Shown here piece by piece: positions 52,273 to 62,745 of a stretch of DNA of 64,000 nucleotides. The notes below the pieces were generated by a model, which was given only the letters and a program-made list of their open reading frames with translations, had not been told where the DNA came from and did not search any database. Both the position numbers and the translations under genes were made by a program. Every line of letters begins with the position of its first letter. The stretch's first letter is position 1. The stretch comes from an uncultured Clostridia bacterium. GTDB lineage: Bacteria > Bacillota > Clostridia > Oscillospirales > Oscillospiraceae. Location of the stretch: NCBI GenBank assembly GCA_947307255.1, contig CAMZIO010000004.1, positions 1 through 64,000 of the forward strand, given 5' to 3'.

Positions 52273-53775
52273 TCAGCCGGTATAAGCGACCTTACTCATA
52301 TCCATGGCGTAGAGCGGATAGAACTCATAGCCGCTCAGCCCGTCGCGCAGGGCAACGAGATCCGCCAGGTCCTGAATATAGACGTTGGCGGCGGTTTCGG
52401 TCAGGATCCGTTCCATATCAAGGTAGGCGCGAGTCTGCACATCGTCGTTCGTGGCGGCCAGCGCCTCTTCAAACGCGGCGTCGTATTCCGCGTTGGAGTA
52501 ATTGACGAAGTTGTTGTGCGCGGTGGAGGTGAAGCGCTCCAGCATGGCGCGCGCGGTCATGGTCGAGGCGTCCACGCCGATGACGGTTGCTTCGTAATTG
52601 CGGTTGGTGTATACGTCGGACAGCCACGTCGCCCACTCCACCGGATTGATGGTTACGTTCACGCCGATGGCGCGGAACTGCTCCGCCACGACCTGCGCGG
52701 TTTCTACGTGCTGGGTGTAGTTGGACGGGACGGTGATCGTCAGGTCAAAGCCGTCGGGATAGCCGGCCTCGGCAAGAAGCGCTTTGGCCTTGGCGGGGTC
52801 GTGCGTATAGTAGTTGGTCAGATCGTCGCGGAAGTACTTGCGGAAGGCGGGATACATACTGCTGCCCAGCGCGGCGCCCCGGCCGTCGGAGGTCATGCTG
52901 AAGATCTGCTCGCGGTCCAGCGCATAGCACAGCGCCTGGCGCACCGCCACGTTGTTGAGCGGCTCGACGGCGTTGTTGAGGTACACCGCCTGCACCAGAT
53001 TCATCGTGCCCTCCAGAATCTGGAAGCCCTCGGTGAGCTGGTTGGCGTAATTGCTGGGCAGGTGCGCGTACAGATCCACGGCGCCGCTCTTGAGCGCCAT
53101 GACCAGCGCGTCGGGATTTTCAAAGATGCGATAGGTTACGCGATCGAGCTTCGCCCCCTCGCCCCAGTAGTCGGCAAAGCGCTCGAGCACGATGTTCTGC
53201 TGTGCGGCGCGGGAGACGAAGCGGAACGGACCGGTGCCGACCGGCGCGGTGGCCTGATCGGCATAGTCCTGCGGGATGACCGCCAGGGTCAGGCAGGAGA
53301 GAAATTCGGCGTTGGGCTTGGCAAGGTTGATCGTCAGCGTATCGTCCGTATGGCTCAGCCCGACGATCTGGTCCAGCCCCGCGACCAGGTTCTCATCACG
53401 GCAGCGCTCGATGGAATAGACCACGTCATCCATCGTGACGGCCTTGCCGTTGTGGAAGGTGATGCCGTCGCGCAGGGTAAAGGTATAGGTCAGGCCGTCC
53501 GGGGAGAGGGTGTAGCTGCTTGCCACGGCGCATTCCAGCTCGCCGTCGGGCGTGGGCTTGACCAGCCCCTCAAACACGTTGAACAGCAGCTCTCTGCCGC
53601 CGGCAGAGGTCAGCGTGTGGGGATCCAGGCTCTCGTCCAGATCCTGCGAGATGCCGACGACGATCTCGTTCGTCGCGCGGCGGTCGTCTTCTTTCTTTTT
53701 GCCGCAGCCACCGAGCAGCGTGAGCAGCATCACGGTGCACAGCAGCAGGGAAACGATACGCATGGATTTTTTCAT
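52273..53775 (-). CDS. dppA: Peptide-type ABC transporter substrate-binding lipoprotein
   Basis: A 500-aa family-5 solute-binding protein. Lipoprotein signal with lipobox LLGGC (Cys near residue 24). Family features: the family-5 signature region GLTYTFTLRDGITFHNGKAV, VYSIERCRD and LNNVAVRQALCYALDREQI. It binds peptides outside the membrane for DppBCDF. Its ATG overlaps the stop of the upstream AI-2E-family gene by 4 nt, making that gene part of the operon. Confidence 0.95.
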   Translation of the reverse strand: MKKSMRIVSLLLCTVMLLTLLGGCGKKKEDDRRATNEIVVGISQDLDESLDPHTLTSAGGRELLFNVFEGLVKPTPDGELECAVASSYTLSPDGLTYTFTLRDGITFHNGKAVTMDDVVYSIERCRDENLVAGLDQIVGLSHTDDTLTINLAKPNAEFLSCLTLAVIPQDYADQATAPVGTGPFRFVSRAAQQNIVLERFADYWGEGAKLDRVTYRIFENPDALVMALKSGAVDLYAHLPSNYANQLTEGFQILEGTMNLVQAVYLNNAVEPLNNVAVRQALCYALDREQIFSMTSDGRGAALGSSMYPAFRKYFRDDLTNYYTHDPAKAKALLAEAGYPDGFDLTITVPSNYTQHVETAQVVAEQFRAIGVNVTINPVEWATWLSDVYTNRNYEATVIGVDASTMTARAMLERFTSTAHNNFVNYSNAEYDAAFEEALAATNDDVQTRAYLDMERILTETAANVYIQDLADLVALRDGLSGYEFYPLYAMDMSKVAYTG

Positions 53776-55001
53776 TGGTTGCCTCCTTGTTGGTTGCTTT
53801 CAGTAGTATCCGGGGAAGATATCTCACTGCGCGGGTTTGACGCAGAAAGAAACGAGTCATAGCTGACGCCCTTCTGGTGCAGACGCTTTTCGCTCCAGTA
53901 TTTGACCGCGGCGTAGACGCAGGCGAACACCGGCACGCCCAGGAACATACCCAGCACGCCGAAAAAGCCGCCGCCGACCAGAATGGCCACGATCACCCAG
54001 AAACTGGAGAGGTTCGTGGAGTTGCCCAGAATCTTGGGGCCGAGGATATTTCCGTCAAACTGCTGAAGGACCAGAATGAAGACGATGAAATACAGGCACT
54101 TGAGCGGATCGACCAGCAGGATCAAAAACGCGCTGGGGATCGCCCCAAGGAAGGGACCGAAGAAGGGAATGATATTCGTTACGCCCACGATCACGCTTAC
54201 CAGCGGCGCATAGGGCAGGGCGAGAATCGACGAGACGATGAAGCACAAAATGCCGATAATCAGCGAGTCGAGCAGCTTGCCGCGCACGAAGCCGCTGAAG
54301 ATGGTGTCCGCTTTCTTTACGGCGCGCAGCGCCGCGTCGTAGCGCGTCGTGCTCAGAACGCTGTACAGCAGGGCGCGGCTGTGCGCGCCGAAGCGCTCCT
54401 TCGTACCCAGCAGGTAGATCGAAACGATCACGCCCACGAGGAGGTCCTTTAAAAAGAACACCACGCTCACCACGCCGCCGGTGAGCAGCGCGATGGTCTG
54501 CTGTGCCTGCGGGATCCAGGTGTCGGTTACCCAGGAGACGAGCTCCTTATAGTATTCGCGGATCATATTGGTCGCCCAGCTTGCCACGTTGGGGTTGTTT
54601 TCCAGCATCCGTGTTACCCAGTTGTACACCGTACGGTAATACGTCTCCATGTTGCCGCCCAGCAGCAGAACGCTCGCATAGAGCTGAGGAAGCAGGATGC
54701 TCATTAAAATATAGATCACCAGCGCGGCCATTGCCCAGGTAATCAGAATGCTGATCGCGCGCACGCCGCTGCTGCGGAGCTTCGGAAAGGCGTTGGCCAG
54801 TGTCCGGTCAAAGAAGTTGACAATCGGCGCGAGCAAATAGGCCAGCGCAAAGCCGTAAATCACGGGGGTGAGGATTCCAAAGAGCTTTTTGATGAACAGA
54901 AGCAGCACGCCGTTTTGAAAAAAAGTGTCATAAAAAACGAGGATCGCGCAGGCCGACAGCACGAGCGTCAGGCCCCAGCGCCAATAGGCATTGTTTTTCA
55001 T
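53772..55001 (-). CDS. AI-2E family (PerM/TqsA-like) membrane permease
   Basis: A 409-aa protein with about eight membrane helices. Family landmarks: FGILTPVIYGFALAYLLAPI, an extracytoplasmic segment, GVTNIIPFFGPFLGAIPSA and GPKILGNSTNLSSFWVIV. Members transport diverse small molecules (AI-2, Na+/H+); the substrate is unknown. A Ser/Asn-rich C-terminal tail ends in SNQQGGNQ and overlaps dppA by 4 nt. First gene of the peptide-uptake operon, with a promoter whose -35 is shared with the divergent lipid kinase gene. Confidence 0.9.
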   Translation of the reverse strand: MKNNAYWRWGLTLVLSACAILVFYDTFFQNGVLLLFIKKLFGILTPVIYGFALAYLLAPIVNFFDRTLANAFPKLRSSGVRAISILITWAMAALVIYILMSILLPQLYASVLLLGGNMETYYRTVYNWVTRMLENNPNVASWATNMIREYYKELVSWVTDTWIPQAQQTIALLTGGVVSVVFFLKDLLVGVIVSIYLLGTKERFGAHSRALLYSVLSTTRYDAALRAVKKADTIFSGFVRGKLLDSLIIGILCFIVSSILALPYAPLVSVIVGVTNIIPFFGPFLGAIPSAFLILLVDPLKCLYFIVFILVLQQFDGNILGPKILGNSTNLSSFWVIVAILVGGGFFGVLGMFLGVPVFACVYAAVKYWSEKRLHQKGVSYDSFLSASNPRSEISSPDTTESNQQGGNQ

Positions 55002-55032
55002 GGCGGATCTGCTCCTTTACATAGAATGACAG

Positions 55033-55053
55033 AGTATGCTCCAATAGCATACT
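55033..55053. promoter_or_regulatory. Perfect inverted repeat at the AI-2E/dpp operon promoter
   Basis: AGTATGCT-N5-AGCATACT. It covers the -10 box and the start region of the minus-strand promoter, so it may be an operator of the dpp operon. Confidence 0.5.
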
Positions 55054-55097
55054 ATTCTTTTCCGGGAATTGCAATAGCGCATTTTGTATGTTATCAT
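55046..55097. promoter_or_regulatory. Divergent promoters sharing one palindromic -35 hexamer
   Basis: TTGCAA at 55069-55074 is its own reverse complement. On plus it is followed by 17 nt and TATCAT (55092-55097). On minus it is followed by 17 nt and TATGCT (55046-55051). It would drive the lipid kinase gene one way and the AI-2E/dpp operon the other. Confidence 0.6.
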
Positions 55098-55143
55098 AAG
55101 AATCGCTTGAAAAGCAGAGTCTTTTTTCAGAGAGGGCGCTTTT

Positions 55144-56037
55144 ATGGACAAAAAACTGCTGTTTATCGTCAATCCCCGCGCAGGCAGGACGAAATCGCAC
55201 GCGCCCCTGTTCGACGCGGCGGCGGTTTACTGCGAGGCGGGGTATCTCGTCTCGATTCAGACCACCCAGCGCAGCGGGGACGCAACGCGCATCGTCGAGG
55301 AGCAGGGCGCGGAATACGACGTCGTCGCCTGCTACGGCGGGGACGGAACGCTTAACGAGACCGTCAACGGGGTGCTGCGTCTGCCGCAGGACCGGCGCCC
55401 CATGATTACCTATCTGCCCGGCGGCAGCACGAACGATTTTGCCGCGAGCCTGCACATTTCCGCCGTCCCGGCGGTGGCGGCGCAGTCCGCCATGCGCCTG
55501 CAGCCGCGGTATCTGGACGTGGGCAATTTCAACGAGCGGCATTTCGTCTACGTCGCGTCGTTCGGCGCGTTTACCCGCACGGCGTACCGCGTGCCGCAGG
55601 ATATCAAAAACGCCTTTGGACACTTTGCCTATATTCTGGAGGGGGTCAAGGATCTGGATACGCTCCACCCCTACCGCATGACCATCACGGCGGACGGGGA
55701 AGTATTTGACGGGGAATACCTGTTCGGCGCGGTGAGCAACTCCACCTCGATCGCAGGGATGATGAAGCTGTCGGCGGAGGACGTGGCGTTCGACGACGGG
55801 CGCTTTGAGATGCTGCTCGTGCCGGTGCCCAAGACGCCGCTGGCCATGCAAAAGCTGATCCGTGCGCTGCTCTATCAGGACTACGGCAATTCCGAGGGCC
55901 TGATCCTGCGCCACGTCAAGCACGTCGTCGCGCAGACGGAGGAGAACATCCCCTGGACGCTCGACGGGGAATATGCGCCCGGCGCGGCGAGCATTGATAT
56001 TTCCATTGAGGACAACGGAATCCGGATGCTGCTTTGA
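55144..56037 (+). CDS. Diacylglycerol/lipid kinase family protein
   Basis: A 297-aa DagK/YegS/LCB5-type kinase. Phosphate loop FIVNPRAGRTKS at the N-terminus, nucleotide-binding CYGGDGTLNETVNGVL (about residues 64-79), and YLPGGSTNDFAASL. The C-terminal beta-sandwich contains DGEYAPGA. Probably recycles diacylglycerol to phosphatidic acid, though substrate specificity varies in the family. AGAGGGCG precedes the ATG. Confidence 0.92.
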   Translation: MDKKLLFIVNPRAGRTKSHAPLFDAAAVYCEAGYLVSIQTTQRSGDATRIVEEQGAEYDVVACYGGDGTLNETVNGVLRLPQDRRPMITYLPGGSTNDFAASLHISAVPAVAAQSAMRLQPRYLDVGNFNERHFVYVASFGAFTRTAYRVPQDIKNAFGHFAYILEGVKDLDTLHPYRMTITADGEVFDGEYLFGAVSNSTSIAGMMKLSAEDVAFDDGRFEMLLVPVPKTPLAMQKLIRALLYQDYGNSEGLILRHVKHVVAQTEENIPWTLDGEYAPGAASIDISIEDNGIRMLL

Positions 56038-56161
56038 CGCCCCGGCACTATTTCCGCCTTACCATAGCAAACCGGGGGAGGATTGTCAAGCAGCGGCCGC
56101 CCCGTCGCCGGCGTGCAGGACGAAGCCGCCCGGCGCTTTTCGGGGGACCCGGCAGAAATCG

Positions 56162-56197
56162 AAAAGACGCGCATCGCTGCGATGCGCGTCTTTTTTT
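56162..56197 (+). terminator. Terminator between the lipid kinase and zur
   Basis: 11-bp stem (GACGCGCATCG) with a 3-nt loop and seven Ts. The T-run is followed immediately by the -35 box of the zur operon. Confidence 0.92.
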
Positions 56198-56199
56198 GC

Positions 56200-56227
56200 T
56201 TGACAAGGGTAAAAATGCTGGTATAAT
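56200..56227 (+). promoter_or_regulatory. Promoter of the zur-znuACB operon
   Basis: TTGACA (56200-56205), 16-nt spacer ending TGG (extended -10), perfect TATAAT (56222-56227). Confidence 0.85.
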
Positions 56228-56229
56228 CT

Positions 56230-56248
56230 GAGAACGATAATCATTTTC
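56230..56248 (+). promoter_or_regulatory. Fur/Zur-type box
   Basis: 19-nt site GAGAACGATAATCATTTTC, matching 16 of 19 positions of the classical Fur consensus, placed over the transcription start. With the adjacent Fur-family gene and zinc ABC genes, autoregulation by Zur is the natural reading. Confidence 0.75.
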
Positions 56249-56266
56249 AAATTAGAGGGGCGTTTT

Positions 56267-56664
56267 ATGGCGACGTATATTACCAAACAGCAAAAGGCGG
56301 TGCTTGCGTGCATCGAAGCCCACCGCGACCGGTGCGTCAGCGCAGCCGAGCTGGCCGACGAGCTGCGCAGCCGCGGCGAGCGGGTCGGTATTGCCACGGT
56401 GTACCGGCAGCTGGAAAAACTGGAGCGGCACGGCCACGTACATAAGGTTCTCACCGAGGAGGGCGCGTACTATCAATACTGTGCGCACGACGCGCTCGGG
56501 AATTGCTTTCTGCTCAAGTGTGAAGGGTGCGGCCGCATCGTCCACGTGGACTGCGGGCAGTTGATTCCGCTCTACCGCCATCTGGAACAGGAGCACCACT
56601 TTTTCATCAACCCGCGCCGCACGATGCTCTACGGCCGCTGCGCGGTGTGCCGGGAGGCGGAGAA

Positions 56665-56668
<4 letters not shown>
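56267..56668 (+). CDS. zur: Fur family metalloregulator, probably Zur
   Basis: A 133-aa regulator. Winged helix with VSAAELADELRSRGERVGIATVYRQLEKLE, the metal-binding YYQYCAHDALGN and two structural CxxC pairs (KCEGCG, RCAVCR). Fur, Zur and PerR cannot be told apart by sequence alone, but fusion into one operon with znuACB makes Zur most likely. Its stop overlaps the znuA start (ATGA). A Fur-type box lies over its promoter. Confidence 0.92.
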
Positions 56669-57713
<1,045 letters not shown>

Positions 57714-57714
<1 letters not shown>

Positions 57715-58424
57715 TGGAAAACAGAATTTTACTTTCCTGCCGGGACGCGAGTCTGGGCTATGAAAACGAACCGCTGCTGGAGCACCTGAGCTTTTCGGTC
57801 GCGCCGGGGGACTACGTGTGCGTCGTGGGGGAAAACGGTTCGGGCAAGTCCACGCTGCTCAAAAGCCTTCTGGGGCTGCTCCGCCCCCTCGCCGGGGAGA
57901 TCGACTGCCCCGCCCAGCGGGCGATGGAGTTGGGGTACCTGCCCCAGCAGACCGCCGCCCAGCGCGACTTTCCCGCAACGGTCGAGGAGGTCGTGCTCTC
58001 CGGTTTTCTCAACGCACGCACGCATCGCTTTTTTTACACCGCCGCCCAGCGCTCCGCGGCGCTGATGCACATGGGCAAGCTTGGCGTTTTGGAGCTGCGC
58101 CGCCGCTGCTACCGCGAGCTTTCCGGCGGACAGCAGCAGCGCGTGCTGCTCTGCCGCGCGCTGTGCGCGGCGAAGGAGCTGCTGATCCTCGACGAGCCGG
58201 TTACGGGACTGGATCCCGCGGCGGCGCAGGATCTGTATAAAACGCTGCGCTATCTCAACGAGCAGGAGCACTTGGCGATCCTGATGGTTACGCACGATAT
58301 GCCCGCGGCCCTGCGCGAGGCAAAAAATATCCTGCACGTGGGCAAGGGAAGCTGGTTTTACGGGACGGTGGCGGAGTACCTGGCGTCCCCTGTCGGTAAA
58401 CGGTTCGGAGGTGAGAGACGATGA
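57714..58424 (+). CDS. znuC: Zinc ABC transporter ATPase
   Basis: A 236-aa ATPase. Walker A GENGSGKST, ELSGGQQQRVLLCRAL signature, Walker B LLILDEPVTGLDP, and H-loop MVTHDMPAALREAKN. The ATG at 57714 shares bases with the znuA stop (TGATG); a GTG one codon earlier is an alternative. AGGAGG is 9 nt upstream of the ATG. Overlaps znuB by 4 nt. Confidence 0.95.
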
Positions 58425-59227
58425 AGCTGCTTTTGAGTATGTTTGCCTATCCGTTCATCGTGCGGGCCTTTGCGGTGGGGGCGCTGGTGTCGCTGTGCGC
58501 GGCGCTGCTGGGGGTGCCGCTGGTGCTCAAGCGCTATTCGATGATCGGGGACGGACTGAGCCACGTCAGCTTCGGCGCGCTGGCTGTGGCCGTGGCGTGC
58601 GGCTTTGCGCCGCTGTACTTTTCCATCCCGGTCGTGGTGCTTGCGGCGTTTTTCCTGCTGCGCATTGCGGAAAATCACCGTGTCAGCGCCGACGCGGCGA
58701 TTGCGGTGCTCTCCGCCTCGGCGCTGGCAATCGGAATCATCGTTACCTCGCTGACCACGGGTATGACCACGGACGTGGACAGCTATATGTTCGGTTCGAT
58801 CCTGGCGATGGACCGCACCGACGTCGTGCTCAGCGTAACGCTGGCGGCGGCGGTGCTGGTGCTGTTCATATGGTTTTACCACGCGCTGTTTGCCGTAACC
58901 TTTGACGAGAGCTTTTCCCGCGCCACCGGGGTGCGTGTCGGGCGGTATAAGACGCTGCTGTCCCTGCTCACGGCGCTGACCGTGGTGCTGGGAATGCGGA
59001 TGATGGGCGCGATGCTGATCTCCAGCCTGATCATCTTCCCGGCGCTTTCCGCGATGCGCGTTTTCCGCAGCTTCCGCGCGGTGGTGTTCTGTGCGGGCAC
59101 GCTGAGCGTGGTGTGCTTCTGCCTGGGGCTGACGGCGTCGTACCTGCTCTCCACGCCCGTGGGGGCGAGCGTGGTGCTGTGCGATTTGGCTGCGTTTCTT
59201 ATCTGCTGCGTGATCGGAAGAAAATAA
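58421..59227 (+). CDS. znuB: Zinc ABC transporter permease
   Basis: A 268-aa cluster-9 permease with eight or nine helices. Conserved LVLKRYSMIGDGLSHVSFGA (coupling-helix region) and MRMMGAMLISSLIIFPAL. Overlaps znuC by 4 nt (ATGA) and ends the zur-znuACB operon, followed by the terminator at 59229-59268. Confidence 0.95.
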   Translation: MKLLLSMFAYPFIVRAFAVGALVSLCAALLGVPLVLKRYSMIGDGLSHVSFGALAVAVACGFAPLYFSIPVVVLAAFFLLRIAENHRVSADAAIAVLSASALAIGIIVTSLTTGMTTDVDSYMFGSILAMDRTDVVLSVTLAAAVLVLFIWFYHALFAVTFDESFSRATGVRVGRYKTLLSLLTALTVVLGMRMMGAMLISSLIIFPALSAMRVFRSFRAVVFCAGTLSVVCFCLGLTASYLLSTPVGASVVLCDLAAFLICCVIGRK

Positions 59228-59228
59228 A

Positions 59229-59268
59229 CAAAAGGGAATCCGGGCCTTTTGGCTCGGATTCCCTTTTG
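59229..59268 (+). terminator. Terminator of the zur-znuACB operon
   Basis: 14-bp stem (CAAAAGGGAATCCG) with a 12-nt loop and T-rich right arm. Confidence 0.85.
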
Positions 59269-59335
59269 TATGGCCTGCTTTATGAGGCGCTTGTGCGCAG
59301 GTAAAAAGCACAAAAAAGCCTGCGTAGTCTGTGTT

Positions 59336-59397
59336 GGGTTGGGAGGGGATTGGTATCCCCTCCCAACCCTTTTTGATCGGTTCCGCGCACAGCGCGG
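59336..59397 (+). repeat. Two-hairpin dispersed repeat, copy 2
   Basis: 15-bp stem GGGTTGGGAGGGGAT-TGGT-(complement), then five Ts (59370-59374), GATCGGTT and stem CCGCGC-ACA-GCGCGG. The inner stem and loop equal those of 48671-48728. The first hairpin with Ts can also act as a terminator. Confidence 0.75.
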
Positions 59398-59427
59398 CTA
59401 TCTGTAAAGCGTCGGTATACCGGCGCT

Positions 59428-61077
59428 TTACAGATAATTCAGCGGGTTGACGTACACGCCGTTTCTCTGCACGCCGAAGTGGCAGTGCGCGCCGCTGGCG
59501 ACGCCGGAGCGGCCGACGCGCGCGATCTGCTGGCCCTTATACACATGCTGTCCTGCGGAGACGAGCATGGAACTGCAATGCTCGTAATACGTGGTAAAGC
59601 CGTTGCCGTGGTCGATGACCACGGTGTAGCCGCCTGCGCCCCACCAGCCGGCGGAGCGTACCGTGCCGCCGTCGGCGGCGTAGATCGGAGAGCCATAGGC
59701 GCAGGCAATGTCGATGCCCATATGGTTCCGGGAGGCGCCGCGAATGCCGGTGTTCCGGTACCCGAAATAAGAGGTAATGTGCCCCGACGCGGGCCAGCGG
59801 AAGCGGCCCGTCGCCACCCAACTGGGGCGCTCCTTGGTGCCGCGGGCACGCTGCTCACTTACCGGGTCGGTCAGCGTAACGGAGGAGAGGATATCGCGTT
59901 TGGTCTCCACGCCGTTGACGTATTCCACGTCCGCCACGACGTCGCACGTTCCGTACTCGCCGGGAGAGAGCGTGCGGTAGTCGCCCTTGTACAGACTGGG
60001 GTCGTCCACGTACACGATATCGTACGGGATGACGTCCACGTAGTTTTGCCGCTCCGTAACCACCACCGTCAGGTAGGAGACCGCGTTGCTGATAATCAGC
60101 TCATCCCCGATCTGCAGCTTGTTGATGTCGTAGCCGGGGTTGAGCTGCGAAAGCTCGTCCGAGGACATACCGTTGTCCATGGCGATCTGTCCCCAGGTGT
60201 CGCCGGCGGCAACGGTGTAGATCACCTCGCCGGATTTGGTGCTGTTGAGCGTCTGGGCGATGTGGCCGAGGTTGGTCAGCGTCTCCGCCGGAACGTAGCC
60301 GGCGCTCACGCGCACGCTCTCTTCAAAATCCACGGACAGCGTATCTTCCGAGACGTACATCTGCTTGACCTGCTCCAACAGGTCTTCCAGCGCGCCTTCG
60401 TATTCGGTCGAGCCGATCAGCTCGCCGTCGACGTAGAGGGAGTACCCGTAGGCCACCAGCCCCACCTCGCGGGTGAGGTCCTGCTCCAGCTCAGCGCTGC
60501 TGTCCACCTCGCTGCGGCGCACGAGCCGCGTGCTGTACTGCAGCGCATCGTCCGGAAAACGAAATGCCTGGTCCAGCGTTTCGGAGGTGATCGTTTCCAC
60601 CTGTGCCGCCACGCGCTTCGCCGCTGGGGTGCTTTCCGCAATACCCAGCGTCGTGCCGTTGTAGCTGACGTTGGTTGCAAAGGTATACAGGGAGAAGAAG
60701 ATGGCAATCACGGCAAGGACTGCCCCGCCGCAGATGAATAGCAGCGGATGCATCCGCCGGGCGCGCCAGCGCGGCGCGCCCGCCTCGCTGCCGAGGTGCT
60801 TCATACGGAAATTGTGCAGTTTTTCGCCCAGCAGGGACCTCCACATCGTGATCATGCCGCCCAGGAACAGCAGAAACTGGAGCGCCGCGCGGTTTGATTC
60901 CGGGAAGTTGCGTGCGCGATGCTCGCGCACCACGGTTTTTGCCCGCGGAATGATGCGCCGAAACCGGTGTCCCAGCGCGTGGAACGCAGCGGTGGTCGTG
61001 CGGAAAACGCCCTTGCCAAAGCGGTCCTGCCGCCCAGAGGGTTTTTGCCGATCCGGGGGATTGTTTCGCTTAGCCAT
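59428..61077 (-). CDS. Membrane-anchored M23 peptidase with LysM and G5 domains
   Basis: A 549-aa cell-wall hydrolase. A long basic cytoplasmic N-terminus (about 110 residues) is followed by a transmembrane helix (LLFICGGAVLAVIAIFF). Then a linker domain, a LysM peptidoglycan-binding repeat (YTVAAGDTWGQIAMDNGMSS), a G5 domain (YDIVYVDDPSLYKGDYR...) and a C-terminal LytM/M23 domain with zinc ligands NHMGIDIA and GAHCHFGV. The ATG at 61077 has AGGAG upstream. Likely cleaves peptidoglycan during growth or sporulation. Confidence 0.92.
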   Translation of the reverse strand: MAKRNNPPDRQKPSGRQDRFGKGVFRTTTAAFHALGHRFRRIIPRAKTVVREHRARNFPESNRAALQFLLFLGGMITMWRSLLGEKLHNFRMKHLGSEAGAPRWRARRMHPLLFICGGAVLAVIAIFFSLYTFATNVSYNGTTLGIAESTPAAKRVAAQVETITSETLDQAFRFPDDALQYSTRLVRRSEVDSSAELEQDLTREVGLVAYGYSLYVDGELIGSTEYEGALEDLLEQVKQMYVSEDTLSVDFEESVRVSAGYVPAETLTNLGHIAQTLNSTKSGEVIYTVAAGDTWGQIAMDNGMSSDELSQLNPGYDINKLQIGDELIISNAVSYLTVVVTERQNYVDVIPYDIVYVDDPSLYKGDYRTLSPGEYGTCDVVADVEYVNGVETKRDILSSVTLTDPVSEQRARGTKERPSWVATGRFRWPASGHITSYFGYRNTGIRGASRNHMGIDIACAYGSPIYAADGGTVRSAGWWGAGGYTVVIDHGNGFTTYYEHCSSMLVSAGQHVYKGQQIARVGRSGVASGAHCHFGVQRNGVYVNPLNYL

Positions 61078-61124
61078 AGGATAAAGCTCCTGAAAAGTGA
61101 TGATTTTTACCAATAAATAATAAT

Positions 61125-61153
61125 ATGATACCCGTTTTTCCCGCGCGCGTCAA
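61125..61153 (-). promoter_or_regulatory. Promoter of the M23 peptidase gene
   Basis: Minus strand: TTGACG (61148-61153), 17-nt spacer, TATCAT (61125-61130). Confidence 0.75.
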
Positions 61154-61347
61154 GAAATTCTTCGCGCCGCTGCGCCCGCACCGGACAAAAAACGGCGCGG
61201 GCGGTGAAAATGGGGGTGGTACGGCGGAGAAAAAGGTGTATAATGGGCGTGCGGCAGACGGAGACGGCAAAGCCGCGGCGCGGTACGCGCGCGGAGACCT
61301 TTGCCGCGATTCGAAAAGCCATCTTTCACACAGAGGAGGCGGAGACG

Positions 61348-62733
61348 GTGCCATCCACCATGATCCGGGATATGACCAAGGGGGCGGTCGTGCCGCAGCT
61401 GCTGCGCTTCGCGTTTCCGCTGTTTGTGTCCAACGCGCTGCAGGCGGTCTATAATCTGGTCGATATGATCATCGTGGGCAACTGTATCGGCAAGGCGGGG
61501 ATGTCGGCGGTTTCCATCGGCGGCGACATTTTGCACCTGCTGACCTTCGTGGCGATGGGCTTTTCCTCCGCCGGACAGGTGCTGATCGCGCGCTCGGTCG
61601 GCACGGGACGGCACGACGAGATCAAAAAGACGATCGGGACCATGTTCACCTTTCTGCTCGGCGCGTCGCTGGCCATATCGTTGGGATGCTACCTGCTGCG
61701 CGCGTCGGTGCTGCGCTGGCTCAACACCCCGGCGGCGGCCGCGGATTTTGCCATGGACTATATGGTTACCTGCGTGTGCGGACTGCCGTTTATCTACGGC
61801 TATAACATCGTCAGCGCGATTCTGCGCGGCATGGGGGACAGCCGCCGTCCCTTCCTGTTTATTGCGGCGGCGGCCGTTTTAAATACGGTGCTGGATATTC
61901 TCTTCGTCAAGTATCTGGGCATGGAGGTGTTCGGCGCGGCGCTGGCGACGGTGATCGGCCAGGGCGTGAGCTTTTTGCTGGCGCTGGCCTATCTCCACCG
62001 TCGACGCGAGAGCTTTGGCTTCGACTTCCGGCCGGAGAGCTTCCGCATCGACCCGCCGGCGTTCCGCCGGCTGTTGTCGCTGGGGATCCCGATGGCGATT
62101 CAATCCGCCGCCATCAGCTTTTCCAAGATCGTGCTGATGGCCTGGGTCAACCTGTTTGACGTTACCTATTCGGCGCTGGCGGGAATCTTCAACAAGACGA
62201 ACACCGTCTGCGGGGTGATCTCGCAGGCGTTTACCACGGCGGGCAGTACGATGGCGGGACAGAACCTCGGCGCAGGGAAGCACGAGCGCGTGCAGCGCAT
62301 TTTGCTGACGATCCTCGTCATTGGCCTGGGCTTTGCCCTGCTGGGGACCGGCGTGATGCTGCTGTGCCCTGCGGCGGTCTACGCCGTTTTCACGCCGGAC
62401 GCCGATGTGCTGCGTGCCGCCGGCGTGCTGACGCTGCCGATTATTCTGAACTTCTACGGGGCTGCGACGCGCAGCGCCAGCTTCTCGCTGATCAACGGCT
62501 CCGGCCGGGTGGGGTTGAATCTTGCCATCGCCATCATCGACGGGGTGATCAGCCGCATCGGCCTTGCAGCGCTGCTGGGCTTTGCGTGCGGACTGGAGTG
62601 CTTCGGCTTCTGGATGGGCGACTCGCTGGCGGGCTTTATGCCGCTGATCATCGGCGGGACGTTTTATCTCTCCGGAAAATGGAGGGAGCCCGGCGCGCGT
62701 CTGCACGTGCGGGAAGAAAAAACGACGGATTAA
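61348..62733 (+). CDS. MATE family efflux transporter
   Basis: A 461-aa protein with 12 membrane helices. Two homologous halves: MTKGAVVPQLLRFAFPLFVS with YNLVDMIIVGNCIGKAGMSA, and a second set from about residue 235. Exports cationic drugs or metabolites with H+ or Na+; substrate unknown. I favour the GTG at 61348, with AGGAGG 8 nt upstream. The ATG at 61360 gives the family-typical N-terminus but a poorer site, and the frame stays open upstream. It is 12 nt before yhaM. Confidence 0.9.
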   Translation: MPSTMIRDMTKGAVVPQLLRFAFPLFVSNALQAVYNLVDMIIVGNCIGKAGMSAVSIGGDILHLLTFVAMGFSSAGQVLIARSVGTGRHDEIKKTIGTMFTFLLGASLAISLGCYLLRASVLRWLNTPAAAADFAMDYMVTCVCGLPFIYGYNIVSAILRGMGDSRRPFLFIAAAAVLNTVLDILFVKYLGMEVFGAALATVIGQGVSFLLALAYLHRRRESFGFDFRPESFRIDPPAFRRLLSLGIPMAIQSAAISFSKIVLMAWVNLFDVTYSALAGIFNKTNTVCGVISQAFTTAGSTMAGQNLGAGKHERVQRILLTILVIGLGFALLGTGVMLLCPAAVYAVFTPDADVLRAAGVLTLPIILNFYGAATRSASFSLINGSGRVGLNLAIAIIDGVISRIGLAALLGFACGLECFGFWMGDSLAGFMPLIIGGTFYLSGKWREPGARLHVREEKTTD

Positions 62734-62745
62734 GGAGACGTTGCC

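Noticed and set aside
61204..61347. N-terminal extension of the MATE transporter
   Set aside because: The extra residues are basic and low-complexity, and the family starts near MTKG; a GTG with a better Shine-Dalgarno is available at 61348.
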